A stretch of DNA of 64,000 nt from assembly GCF_003958645.1 (NCBI RefSeq), contig NZ_RXLO01000005.1, positions 124,001-188,000 of the forward strand, in the 5' to 3' direction. Positions 55,742 through 64,000 of this stretch are shown here, piece by piece. How positions within the stretch are numbered: position 1 is the first letter of the stretch; each line of letters starts with the position of its first letter. Source of the DNA: Chitinophaga rhizosphaerae (GTDB lineage Bacteria; Bacteroidota; Bacteroidia; Chitinophagales; Chitinophagaceae). Below the pieces are notes generated by a model that searched no databases, was not told the origin of the DNA, and saw only the letters and a list, made by a program, of their open reading frames with translations. The translations under genes and the position numbers were made by a program.

Positions 55742-56503
55742 TTAGGGCGCCACATTCACCCCAACCAACCGCATGGCGTTGTATGCGCTGTTCAGCACAT
55801 CGGCCTGGTGGTTTCCGTCTTCTTTGATGAACTCGATGCTGATGGCCACGAGCAGTGCATCGGTCGAATTCGGGGGCAATGGCACGGAGAGGTTGATGGG
55901 CGCGGCGATTGCCTCACCCAACGAGAACGGCTCGGAAGCGATCTGGCCGGAGATGAACTTGAAGTCCCCGAAATTCAGCGCCGCGGCGGATGCCCGGATC
56001 CGGAAATGAGTGGCGTTGCTGGGCGGGATCACCATTTCTGCCGGGTTGAAAACAGGGATGTTGATGCTCGCCGTACCGGCCGCACGGTCAAACGCATGGG
56101 TGAATTGCGCGAGGAACGAAGTATCGAGCGGGCTGAGTGCATTGAACTCGAATTTCTCCAGTTTGGACAATTCGCCTTCGAGCAGCTGGCGTTTCCCGAC
56201 CTCGTTCAGCGTATCCGATTTGATAATGGATTTACAAAGCGAAGTAAGGCGGTTGCTCACTCCCCGATCCGCAATGTTTTTCATTGCCACCCCGAATGCC
56301 GCACGGATGAGCTTCCCGGCCCTGCCTGCCTGACCGAATTCAACACCGTTTGCTCGCAGCATTGCGAATTTGGGATCTGTGGCGATACGCTGGGGACTAA
56401 CCCCCGATTTTTTGCGGACTTCGAAACCTCCATTCCTGGTTTTGTAAAAGGAGAGGTTCCCGATGGTACCGTTAAACTGTAATAAACCATCTTGTTTAGC
56501 CAT
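55742..56503 (-). CDS. Conserved Bacteroidota protein of unknown function
   Basis: A 253-residue soluble protein. The N terminus (LQFNGTIGNLSFYKTRNGGF then RIATDP and RANGVEFGQAGRAGKLIR) is a pattern I know from a family found in many Bacteroidota genomes, often in several copies, without assigned function. The middle is helical and the C-terminal half beta-rich (about 130-250). It is in operon with the holin-like gene, so a structural or particle protein of a phage-derived element is possible. A 7-bp hairpin (56641-56664) lies in the divergent region to the next gene. Confidence 0.65.
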   Translation of the reverse strand: MAKQDGLLQFNGTIGNLSFYKTRNGGFEVRKKSGVSPQRIATDPKFAMLRANGVEFGQAGRAGKLIRAAFGVAMKNIADRGVSNRLTSLCKSIIKSDTLNEVGKRQLLEGELSKLEKFEFNALSPLDTSFLAQFTHAFDRAAGTASINIPVFNPAEMVIPPSNATHFRIRASAAALNFGDFKFISGQIASEPFSLGEAIAAPINLSVPLPPNSTDALLVAISIEFIKEDGNHQADVLNSAYNAMRLVGVNVAP

Positions 56504-56688
56504 GATTAAAAGTTTTAAGAGGTAAAAGAAAGGGGCATTTCCGTAGCCATGCCCGATGGGCTCTTCACGTGATCAGCGTGGGGTGTAATTACATGGCTAA
56601 GGTAGATGCAGGGCGAAGGGCAAAAAAGCCAGGGGTGGCAAAACGGTACGTTTAGGCCGTTTTGGGTCATATCACGTAAACTTTCATT

Positions 56689-56898
56689 ATGGTTAAAAAG
56701 GTGCCAGACAGGCTGATTATTTACACACAGGACATCGAAAACATACTGGGCAAAAGTGCCCGATCGGCCAGGAAATACATGAGCAGGCTGAGAAAAATCT
56801 TCGAGAAGGAAAGGGGACAGTTTATTTCCGTAGAGGAGTTTTGTGCGGCCAGCGGGTTAACAGAGGAGCAGGTGAGAATTTTTATCAGGAGGGATTAA
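56689..56898 (+). CDS. Small putative DNA-binding protein
   Basis: A 69-residue protein (pI likely basic) starting MVKKVPDRLIIYTQDIENIL. The segment IENILGKSARSARKYMSRLR and the later LTEEQVRIFIRRD suggest two short helix-turn-helix-like units. No named family. It is divergent from the 56503 gene, with a hairpin and CACGTGATC-type palindromes between them. Confidence 0.55.
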   Translation: MVKKVPDRLIIYTQDIENILGKSARSARKYMSRLRKIFEKERGQFISVEEFCAASGLTEEQVRIFIRRD

Positions 56899-57015
56899 TG
56901 CTTGAAGCTATGCTCCAGTATAGCTCCAGTAGGGCTTTAGTACTGATACCGTAGTGGAACAGTACTGGGACCGTAGTAATTGAAATTGGCGTTGGTTGAG
57001 ATAGAAGATGAGATA

Positions 57016-57339
57016 TTAAGCCTTTTTTGATTTTGAAGCGCTTTTCTTTTGTGCATCCAGATATTTTACGAATTCTTGAATATCGCTGGATGTAACTTCA
57101 TCAAAATAACGGGCAAATTCACCATAAGTAATTCCGAGGGCTTTAGAAATGGCTACATTCGTTGTCAATGTAACATCGTTTTTTCCTGAAGCGATCCTTT
57201 GTATGTGAGAAGGCTCCATTCCGGCCAGGCTGGCAATCTTCCTGAAACTTTTAAGCCCACTAGCTTTGAATGCTTTGTGCAAAGCAGTGGCATATCTCAA
57301 TTTTATTTCTATCTTTTCTTCAAGTTCCAGTGGCTTCAT
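57016..57339 (-). CDS. XRE-family helix-turn-helix regulator
   Basis: A 107-residue protein with a Cro/C1-type HTH at about 33-80 (SFRKIASLAGMEPSHIQRIA then SGKNDVTLTTNVAISKALGI) and a Lys/Ser-rich tail (KKSASKSKK). Divergent from the genes at 57476 and 57779. A phage-repressor-like or antitoxin-like role is possible; no toxin is adjacent on the same strand. Confidence 0.85.
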   Translation of the reverse strand: MKPLELEEKIEIKLRYATALHKAFKASGLKSFRKIASLAGMEPSHIQRIASGKNDVTLTTNVAISKALGITYGEFARYFDEVTSSDIQEFVKYLDAQKKSASKSKKA

Positions 57340-57475
57340 GCTATCGGCGATTTTTTCAAACCCCGAAAGTTGGAGGAAAACTACTGCAATAATGACCTAT
57401 AATTATGCGTCATAATAATTTTTCCTTTATCTTTGTATTGTGACGGAGGCGTCGCATTTATTAAATCACATTACC

Positions 57476-57736
57476 ATGAAATCCAACCAAGCCATTGTTT
57501 GCACCCAACTTCCGCAAGTCATTTCCGTACTCAACCTTCTCAGCGATGCGGTTTACGCCCGTATCTGTATAGAATGCGGCTGGAATGATGAAACTTACCA
57601 CTATTATCTCTCGCACAGCGAGCGCATCCCCAATGAATCCCGGCAAAGGATCAACGGGATTGTGGCCGACCAGATCCGTTACCTGGCGTCTCATCCTCCC
57701 CAAATCAATCCCCATGGCGATAAGCGTGCAACTTGA
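57476..57736 (+). CDS. Small hypothetical protein
   Basis: An 86-residue protein from ATG 57476; an in-frame GTG at 57440 would add 12 residues. Mainly helical (QLPQVISVLNLLSDAVYAR then RQRINGIVADQIRYLA) with one Cys pair (ICIEC). No family recognised. It lies 42 bp upstream of the ParS-like antitoxin gene in the same direction. Confidence 0.5.
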   Translation: MKSNQAIVCTQLPQVISVLNLLSDAVYARICIECGWNDETYHYYLSHSERIPNESRQRINGIVADQIRYLASHPPQINPHGDKRAT

Positions 57737-57778
57737 TCAACGAAAAAACCTAATCGTACATCTTTAAAATTAGTTAGC

Positions 57779-58219
57779 ATGAAAGCAGATTCACTTTCAG
57801 GACATGCTTTGCAGTCATTTGAGCAAATCCGGCAGTTGCACCCACTTACCGAAGAAAACGCTATGGCAATTGTGGGGGATGGATTGCACTTTGCAGTATT
57901 GGAAGGCTTTATGGATGTGACAGATCTCAACGTCTCCACTATCTGCTATGCCCTTAACGTTACCGGAGGTGGCTACAGGGCATGGCGGGATAGGGGAGTG
58001 TTGCCGAAACCCGCCAGTAACATTATTATGCAATTGGTAGAAATTTACGCATTTGGGTATTCTCACTTCGGACATAGGCGGAATTTCAACGGCTGGATGC
58101 TGGAACCCAATCTGCGCCTGGGTATGATCCCGCCAATGTCTTTAATCAGCGATGAATTCGGCCTCAAAGAGTTGTCCTTGACTTTGAAGAGAATGGATGC
58201 ATTAATTTTGGAAGTTTGA
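57779..58219 (+). CDS. Xre/MbcA/ParS-type antitoxin (orphan)
   Basis: A 146-residue protein. The N-terminal part (about 45-85, DVTDLNVSTICYALNVTGGG then YRAWRDRGVLPKPAS) fits the degenerate Xre-like HTH, and the C-terminal part (about 90-143, VEIYAFGYSHFGHRRNFNGW, EPNLRLGMIPPMSLI, LTLKRMDALI) fits the toxin-binding domain of ParS/MbcA antitoxins (DUF2384 region). No RES-domain toxin is next to it. A strong terminator follows. The domain call is from pattern recognition. Confidence 0.65.
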   Translation: MKADSLSGHALQSFEQIRQLHPLTEENAMAIVGDGLHFAVLEGFMDVTDLNVSTICYALNVTGGGYRAWRDRGVLPKPASNIIMQLVEIYAFGYSHFGHRRNFNGWMLEPNLRLGMIPPMSLISDEFGLKELSLTLKRMDALILEV

Positions 58220-58226
58220 CTGTTAG

Positions 58227-58260
58227 AAACAATAGGTACGAGCAATTGTACCTATTGTTT
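58227..58260 (+). terminator. Rho-independent-type terminator after the antitoxin gene
   Basis: A 13-bp perfect stem, AAACAATAGGTAC at 58227-58239 and GTACCTATTGTTT at 58248-58260, with an 8-nt loop, 8 bp past the stop, ending in TTT. It separates the antitoxin gene from the GHKL-nuclease gene. Confidence 0.8.
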
Positions 58261-58426
58261 GAAATTTACCGGAGAAACGGGCCAGGATATATTTTTTATG
58301 AGTTTCGGGCTGTTGGAAAGTCCTGATAATCGGATATAATTTCAGTTATTAATTTTGTGATTAGGTATTTTGCTATTTTAGCGTGAAATATCTCTGAATA
58401 TATTACCGATTCAATTGTTCCCCATT

Positions 58427-60490
58427 ATGGAAACTGTTCTTATTAAGGATGAATTTATTACGAATATTGCGGGTAAGGTTAGGAATACCAAGCTGCCGAA
58501 AAACAAGGCGTTATGGCCTTTGTTTGAGACTATCAGCAATTCAATTCACGCTATCGAAGATAATAACAATCTCAAGACAGGTAGAATCACAATTACGTTG
58601 GTGCGAAATGGAGATCAGGAAGCATTAAAAGATTTGTCAAGAGTAGAGGAATATGCAATAAAATCCTTTATTGTCAGAGATAATGGAATTGGATTCAACG
58701 CAGATAACTATAAGTCATTTTTGACTGCTGAATCTGATTATAAATTCGAAAAAGGCGCAAAGGGAATTGGTCGGTTTGTTTGCTTGAAGGCTTTCCGGAC
58801 TCTTAAAGTTGATAGCTATTTTCTCTCGGAAGATGGTAATATGCAGTTACGGGCTTTTGAGTTGCAGCCGACGGGCAACGGCCTGTCGAATCCTCAGGTA
58901 ATTTCAACTGATGCAATTTCTACTGGTACCACTGTTACTTTAAATCATCTACGTGAGGAGTATCGGCCCTATGTGCCTAAATCAATGGCGGAATTGGGTG
59001 AAAGGATCATTGAACACTTTTTAGTCTATTTTGTACTTGAAAAATGTCCTGTTATTTCGCTTATCGATAACAATGGAAAGGAAATAGTTTTACAGGATTT
59101 GTATGGCACTACGATAAAATCTACGATTGAAAGAGGACAATTCGATATGAAGAATAAATCCTTTTCAATTCACCTCGTAAAGCTTCATGATTCAAAAGGA
59201 GGCCATAAAATTCACTTCTGCGCAAATGAAAGAGAAGTACTGGATGAAAGCCTGACGAAACAAATACTTGACCTGGGGAAAAGTATAAAGGATGTTAATG
59301 ATGAATTGTTTACTTACCAATGTTACGTAACCGGATCGTATTTGGATAAAAACGTAGATTCTGAAAGGACGAGCTTCAGTTTCCCTACGGGAGATACCGA
59401 TGATGATGATGACGAAAACGTGGATGATGAACTAACACTAAAGGAAATTAGAAAAGGGGTAGTTGATACACTGGAAAACATGCTGGAGCCCTACTTGAAG
59501 AAAATTCGTGAATCCAAATTTATTGCGATTAAGAATCATATTTCCGATTCAGCCCCGCAATTTAAGCCAATCATTAAGTATAAACCGGATTCAATTCGGC
59601 GTATTCAACCCAATTTGACAGGTAATAAACTTAATATTGAACTGTTTAAACTCCAGAGCGAGCTAGAGTTAGAAGTGAAGAAAATGAGCGAAGATGTGCT
59701 TGGTGTTGCAAAGGATTTTCGTGACACCGACGAGTATAAGGAAATGTACAATGACTATATTGAAAAGTTTAATGATATAGGGAAATCCAATCTAGCAAGT
59801 TACATAGTTCACCGAAAAGCTGTCATCGAATTGCTGGATTTGTTTTTAGGGCAGGATGATGATGGAAAGTATCAAACAGAAGAAACTATTCACAGGATTT
59901 TCTTCCCGATCAAAAGTGAATCCGATGAAATTAACTACGAACAGCAAAATTTATGGTTGATAGATGAAAGACTGTCTTATCATTCATATTTGTCATCTGA
60001 TAAATCATTCAAGGAAATCGCTGTTGTGGAGGATGCAAATAGCCTGGATAGGCCTGACTTGTTGATTTTTAATGACAGCTTCGCGTTTGTGAATGATGAC
60101 GCACCTCATAATTCGATAGTCCTGGTTGAGTTTAAACGACCGGAAAGGAAGGATTACAATACTGTTGATGAAAAGTAGAATCCGGTTGATCAAGTAATTT
60201 CCTATATAAGAACTTTACGGGAGAATAAGGCACGTGACAGGCGCGGGAAGTTGATACAAATGGATAAAGAAAAGACCCCTTTTTATGTGTATGTAATTTG
60301 TGATTTTAATCCGGGTCTGACTAAAATTCTTGAGGATAGAAACTACAAGCGAACGCCCGATAATTTAGGGTACTTTGCCCCTCATGAAAACTATAATGCA
60401 TATATTGAAGTTATTTCATACCAAAAACTCCTTAAAGACGCTAAAAACAGGAATAGAATCTTATTTGAAAAATTAGGGTTGCCTCATTGA
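58427..60490 (+). pseudogene. GHKL ATPase-PD-(D/E)XK nuclease fusion, interrupted by in-frame TAG
   Basis: Read through one TAG at 60176-60178 the frame encodes about 687 residues. N-terminal GHKL ATPase: N-box ETISNSIHAIED, G1 box VRDNGIGFN, G2 box KGAKGIGRFVCLKAF, and GTTVTL as the G3-like end. The middle is helical with an acidic run TDDDDDENVDDE. The C-terminal nuclease has RPDLLIF then LVEFKRP (D...E-x-K) before the stop, and the supporting NPVDQVISYIRTLR helix after it. The stop therefore cuts the nuclease fold between its catalytic residues and the Q-Y helix. A single base change from GAG or CAG would produce it. TTG 58415 is an alternative start. The class is consistent with anti-phage ATPase-nucleases; function inferred. 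Confidence 0.78.
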
Positions 60491-60726
60491 TGGAAATGTT
60501 GAGAATGAGTTGTCAATTTGATTTCCAGCTCGCCTGAACCTGAAACATACTGTTCAAAAATTTAAGTAAAATATATGACCTTCCCCAACAGAAATTCCCC
60601 TGGCAAACCCAATGATTTTTTTGAAGACAAGAATAAAGCAGGTGTAATGACCAAAATCTGTAAGACTTTAATTTATCGCTATTTATTTTATATGCGCATC
60701 CGTGTGTTTTCGGGCAAGATAAAGGG

Positions 60727-61275
60727 GTGTCTATTTACGAATACGGACAACCTTTGGATTCGTGCGAATCCAATTTCATAAACCTTTTTCGTAATTGGCC
60801 GGTAACGGCAACAAATCATCGGCAAATAGAGCTGGTTTCTTATAAATATGTGGAAACATTAAAGGACAGTTCCAGCAAATCGTATTATATTCCTTTGCTT
60901 GTTAATCCTGAAGCACTCGTTTGTATGGGTAGCAGCATTCGCTTTAGCCAGGAAACTTCATATTCTTCGCCAAATCAAAGTAAGACTGTTAAGACAAAGA
61001 ACATTTATATTAATATCCTGCCTGGTAAGGACGCGCACATGCTCCGTCAAAACATAAATATTTTTGGAGCGACCGGGGAGATTGCTTATTTAAAGGTGTT
61101 CTACAGAACCATAGAAGAGCTTTTTACAACCATAGTTTTACCTGGAGACAAGGTATATGCCATCACGATTAAATCAGATGGTAAAGAATATACTAATTAC
61201 GTTTTTTGCAGACCAGGATCGAATAAGGTTGTTTTTGACAAGCTCTTTTATGGCGTTAAGGCGCAGCAGCTCTAA
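60727..61275 (+). CDS. Hypothetical secreted protein, probably frameshifted at the N terminus
   Basis: The open frame from GTG 60727 gives 182 residues. The same frame is open upstream from 60664 without a good start codon, and reads LSLFILYAHPCVFG then QDKG, a typical Bacteroidota signal-peptide core cut before Gln. The likely start MTKICKT (ATG 60647) is in another frame, so a one-base frameshift near 60650-60670 is likely. The mature part (YEYGQPLDSCESNF, INILPGKDAHMLRQ, NIFGATGEIAYLKV) is beta-rich and of no family that I recognise. No other gene is supported at 60491-60726. Confidence 0.55.
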   Translation: MSIYEYGQPLDSCESNFINLFRNWPVTATNHRQIELVSYKYVETLKDSSSKSYYIPLLVNPEALVCMGSSIRFSQETSYSSPNQSKTVKTKNIYINILPGKDAHMLRQNINIFGATGEIAYLKVFYRTIEELFTTIVLPGDKVYAITIKSDGKEYTNYVFCRPGSNKVVFDKLFYGVKAQQL

Positions 61276-61297
61276 CGCCGGCGGACGGTACCATGTT

Positions 61298-62209
61298 TCA
61301 ATTATGCCCGAACGATTTCCGGAAGGCCAGCGGCGTAACCGAGGTTTTGCTTTTGAACAGTTTGCTGAAAGATTGCGTATGTTCAAATCCCAGGCCATAG
61401 GCGATCTCGCTCACGCTGAGCCGCGTCGCCGATAATTGCTCCTTCGCCTTTTCGATCAGTTTGCCGTGGATGAACTGCTGCACCGTTTGGCCCGTAAGCG
61501 TTTTCAGCAGGGTGCTCAGGTACTTGGGCGACAAATGCAGCTTTTCCGCGAAATACTGCACCGTCGGCAAGCCGCTGGCGGCATCGTCCCGGAACCAGGC
61601 GTCGGAAAGGGATTCCAGCTGTTCAAGCACCTGGTGGCCGGCCCGCTTCCGGGTGATGAACTGCCGCTCATAGAAGCGCGCCGCGTATTTGAGCAGGGTA
61701 TCGAGCAGGGAAATTATGATCCCCTGGCTGAATTTGTCGATGTTCGAATGGTATTCCCGCCGGATGTTGGCGATAATGTCCATCAGCGTATCTTCTTCCT
61801 TTTTCGATACGAACAGCGCTTCATGGATCGCATAACTGAAGAATTCGTATTGACGCATCTCTTTCCCCAGGGCCGTATGCCATAAAAAATCGGGATGTAC
61901 AAGGAGCATCCAGCCCGACCTGTCTGCGGCAGGGCCCGCCTGTTCGATCCGGAACACCTGGCCAGGTGAGAGGAAGAACATGACGCCTTCGTCGAAATCG
62001 TACGACTGCTGGCCATACAGCACTTTGCCGCCGATATTCTTTTTCAGGGCAATGAGATAGAAATCCAGCGTCCAGTTGCAGTCGAAATATGACGGCTGCA
62101 TACGCACGTCCGCATAATCCACGATACTGATCAGCGGATGCTCCGGCGGCGCGAGGCTCCGGGTCTGGTGAAATTCCGTAATGGTTTTGATGTGCCGGAT
62201 CTTCCGCAT
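61298..62209 (-). CDS. AraC-family transcriptional regulator
   Basis: About 303 residues from ATG 62209; an in-frame ATG at 62245 would add 12. N-terminal cupin-like domain (ALKKNIGGKVLYGQQSYDFD then VMFFLSPGQVFRI). C-terminal HTH pair (VQYFAEKLHLSPKYLSTLLK and VSEIAYGLGFEHTQSFSKLF, then TPLAFRKSFG). It lies 51 bp downstream of the NmrA-type gene on the same strand. Regulators of this sort often sit next to oxidoreductases they control. Confidence 0.9.
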   Translation of the reverse strand: MRKIRHIKTITEFHQTRSLAPPEHPLISIVDYADVRMQPSYFDCNWTLDFYLIALKKNIGGKVLYGQQSYDFDEGVMFFLSPGQVFRIEQAGPAADRSGWMLLVHPDFLWHTALGKEMRQYEFFSYAIHEALFVSKKEEDTLMDIIANIRREYHSNIDKFSQGIIISLLDTLLKYAARFYERQFITRKRAGHQVLEQLESLSDAWFRDDAASGLPTVQYFAEKLHLSPKYLSTLLKTLTGQTVQQFIHGKLIEKAKEQLSATRLSVSEIAYGLGFEHTQSFSKLFKSKTSVTPLAFRKSFGHN

Positions 62210-62260
62210 CGTATTCCGTTTTCCTGCAAAGCCTTCAAAGGGCAACCGCAGTTTCCGAAG

Positions 62261-63181
62261 TTAATCAATACTTTTTACAGTGTTGTGCCATGCCTCCGCG
62301 AAGTCTTTGGCGAAATCCGCGAGCTTTACTTTCCCCAGCACGGGTTTATGCCGTTCGTAATCTTCGTACAGCGCCCCGCTGCCCTGGCTTTCCTGCAGCT
62401 CGATAAAGCCCCTCGCCACCTGTTCGTTGAAACCGATGCTCAGCCACTGTTCCAGCAGCTCCTGGCCAGGAATGGCGCGCCACTGCAGCCCGGGCATGCC
62501 GATGGCTTCGCCCAGCACCCTGGCGATCTCATTGGGCGACACCTCGTCGCTCGCCACATAGCGCACCGTTCTCCCGGCAAACGGCTTGCCGGCCTCTTCG
62601 GCGATCACCGCTGCGATATCGGCTGGTGAAACCCAGGGCTCCTTCGCGTCGCCGCCATAATTGGAAACGATCATTCCCTGTGCCCTGATCTGCGGAATGG
62701 CGGAGAACAGGTTGATGTAAAAACTCACCGGGCGGATGAACTTGATGGACACATCCGCCGGCAACTGCCGCAGGATAGTTTCAACGTCGTGATGGAACCG
62801 GATGATGCCGGTACCCTTATCCGTATGGGCGCCGATACTGCTGAGATGAATGACCCGCTTCACGCCGGCGCGCTCCACCGCTGCTTTGTAGTTCCGGCCG
62901 ATCGCCGCAATACCGCTGAAAAAGTCGATGGATGGGTCGAACATCCCGCCAACGGCTTCCATCGTTTCCATGAGGTACACGATATCTGCGCCTGTAAACG
63001 TTTCTGCCAAAAAATCCGCATCCTGTAACTTCCCGATGGCGGCCTTTGCGCCGAGGCGGGTAATGCTTTCCCGGCGAAGGGGATCGCTGCTGATGACGGT
63101 CACCGCATGACCTTTTGCTGCCAATGTTTCCGTAAGCGGCCGCCCGATGTTCCCCAGCGAGCCTGTAAGTACGATGTTCAT
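62261..63181 (-). CDS. NmrA/NAD(P)H-binding family oxidoreductase
   Basis: About 306 residues. The N-terminal Rossmann motif is VLTGSLGNIGRPLTETLAAK (G-x2-G-x2-G form), and later ERAGVKRVIHLSSIGAH and SPADIAAVIAEE are typical of NmrA-like atypical SDRs. ATG 63181 puts the nucleotide-binding motif at the N terminus; 63235 is in-frame but adds 18 residues without match. A fragment of a close paralogue is at 31201-31440. The substrate is unknown; many relatives are quinone or azo reductases or redox sensors. Confidence 0.9.
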   Translation of the reverse strand: MNIVLTGSLGNIGRPLTETLAAKGHAVTVISSDPLRRESITRLGAKAAIGKLQDADFLAETFTGADIVYLMETMEAVGGMFDPSIDFFSGIAAIGRNYKAAVERAGVKRVIHLSSIGAHTDKGTGIIRFHHDVETILRQLPADVSIKFIRPVSFYINLFSAIPQIRAQGMIVSNYGGDAKEPWVSPADIAAVIAEEAGKPFAGRTVRYVASDEVSPNEIARVLGEAIGMPGLQWRAIPGQELLEQWLSIGFNEQVARGFIELQESQGSGALYEDYERHKPVLGKVKLADFAKDFAEAWHNTVKSID

Positions 63182-63590
63182 ATTCCTTTTGTTTGATGCA
63201 AAATTCAGGATAATGCATGTGGAGGATGTATCCAAAAGTCGCCATGTTGTTGCCGGAATTCGCTGCGGTCTGTTTCTGATGGATGAAAATCCAATCGGGC
63301 CTGTTTTTAACGTTGTGCCTGGCTGTCAATAAAACACCGATAAGGATCAAAATAATTGTAGTGAGTGCCTTATAGTAAAAATAACTTTGAATCATAACAC
63401 AGTCAGTCCCGGCAATTTGAATCAGTGAATTATGGACTGCGTGCATCGAATTGAGAATTCCCGTAACCCTTGAATAATGAAAACCGCATGTTGCCCGGAA
63501 TAATACCCAATCACCTTTTCAGACAGCAGGGACCATTCCCGGCTGTTCAAATAGCCCCCCAGTCCGGTAATCCTGCGATAACTTCCCGCT

Positions 63591-63842
63591 ATGCATGCCT
63601 ATAAGGTTATTTATCATTTAAAGAAGATCAGCCAGAGCATCGGCCGGACTTCCACCGGAACGCCGAAAGAGCTGGCGCAAAAACTGAATATCTGCGAACG
63701 GCAGGTACACCGGTACATTCAGCTGCTGAAGCGGCTGGGGTCACCCATCGATTACTGCCGCAAGCGTAAAAGTTATTATTACAAGATAAAAGGGCATTTC
63801 AGCGCTGAATTCACACCATTCGAAGAAGAGAATACCCACTGA
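63591..63842 (+). CDS. Small helix-turn-helix protein
   Basis: An 83-residue protein with an HTH_11-like domain (about 25-52: TPKELAQKLNICERQVHRYI then QLLKRLGSPIDY) and a wing-like YYYKIKGHF. Proteins of this size often precede regulators or secreted proteins in Bacteroidota. It lies 3 bp before the next gene. The 63182-63590 gap upstream contains no gene that I can support. Confidence 0.7.
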   Translation: MHAYKVIYHLKKISQSIGRTSTGTPKELAQKLNICERQVHRYIQLLKRLGSPIDYCRKRKSYYYKIKGHFSAEFTPFEEENTH

Positions 63843-63845
63843 GCG

Positions 63846-64000
63846 ATGCAGATGAAATTTGCCAGATCGCTTTTGCTTTTCCTCCTGACGCTGGCAGGAT
63901 CGGTTACGGCTGCGCGGGCGCAGCAGAAAGACGTTCCGCAAACCGGGCTGTTAAAGGGCAAGGTAATAGACTCGGTGTACAATTACATGCTTACAAGCGC
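63846..64000 (+). CDS. Exported protein, 5' part only (carboxypeptidase-like domain)
   Basis: Only the first 51 codons lie in the window. A signal peptide (FARSLLLFLLTLAGSVTAAR, cut near AQQ) is followed by LLKGKVIDSVYNYMLTSA, the opening strand of a carboxypeptidase-like regulatory domain as found at the N terminus of TonB-dependent receptors and related outer-membrane proteins. ATG 63846 and ATG 63852 are both possible starts. Type cannot be settled without the rest. Confidence 0.6.
   Translation, partial: MQMKFARSLLLFLLTLAGSVTAARAQQKDVPQTGLLKGKVIDSVYNYMLTS

Noticed and set aside
58220..58426. Possible promoter TTTG-N16-TATTTTAG upstream of the GHKL gene.
   Set aside because: Spacing is short and the -7 match poor; other T-rich alternatives fit equally well.
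60575..60781. A 68-codon frame overlapping the secreted-protein gene.
   Set aside because: Only its ATG at 60647 and first codons seem to belong to the frameshifted gene; the rest does not look like a protein.
1..64000. tRNA, rRNA, CRISPR arrays, complete insertion sequences and integrase genes.
   Set aside because: Looked for by eye on both strands; no cloverleaf, repeat-spacer array, transposase or integrase frame was found.

Overview
The window reads as a chromosome segment of a Bacteroidota bacterium, most likely a Chitinophaga-like member of the Chitinophagaceae. The reasons are three SusC/SusD pairs, a hybrid two-component regulator, lipoproteins with the Bacteroidota pattern, promoters of the TTTG-N18/19-TAnnTTTG type, and signal peptides cut before Gln. 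No rRNA, tRNA, CRISPR array or complete insertion sequence was seen.

Region 1 (1-20260) is a carbohydrate-use locus under an AraC-type regulator (7603-8511). It holds two exported (alpha/alpha)6-barrel glycosidase-like proteins, a creatininase-family hydrolase, a KDPG-type aldolase, a sugar porter, a SIS-domain protein, an SDR, an FAD-dependent oxidoreductase, a ROK protein, SusC/SusD and a clan GH-D alpha-galactosidase-like enzyme. Three transcription units start with the same ungapped 66-bp promoter/operator block (44, 4701, 8552), which defines a local regulon. Enzyme content suggests oxidative breakdown of an unusual sugar or cyclitol ending in a 2-keto-3-deoxy acid. Region 2 (20500-30750, minus strand) is a beta-1,3-glucan-type locus: hybrid sensor/AraC regulator, SusC, SusD and a laminarinase-like GH16.

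Region 3 (30750-32306) is gene debris with a fragment of an NmrA-type gene whose intact relative lies at 62261-63181. Region 4 (32307-49398, visibly richer in G+C) has a third SusC/SusD pair, two tandem lipoproteins, a polysaccharide deacetylase, an unknown gene, a MacAB-like export system, PEP synthase, a membrane-bound AraC regulator and a serine hydrolase.

Region 5 (49400-61290) is accessory DNA. A strongly AT-rich island (49400-53340) carries a P-loop ATPase and a convergent 653-residue protein ending in a HEPN-type R-N-x3-H motif. Next come a Crp/Fnr regulator, a phage-like replication pair (DnaD-like plus DnaC-like), a holin-like protein, a Bacteroidota-wide protein of unknown role, small DNA-binding proteins and an orphan ParS/MbcA-type antitoxin. 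A GHKL-ATPase/PD-(D/E)XK-nuclease fusion interrupted by one in-frame TAG and a secreted protein whose signal peptide is out of frame follow. The ATPase/HEPN pair and the GHKL-nuclease protein are the best candidates for undescribed defence systems.

Region 6 (61298-64000) holds an AraC regulator, an NmrA-family oxidoreductase, a small helix-turn-helix protein and the start of an exported protein cut by the window edge. All functions are read from motifs and context; no database search was possible.
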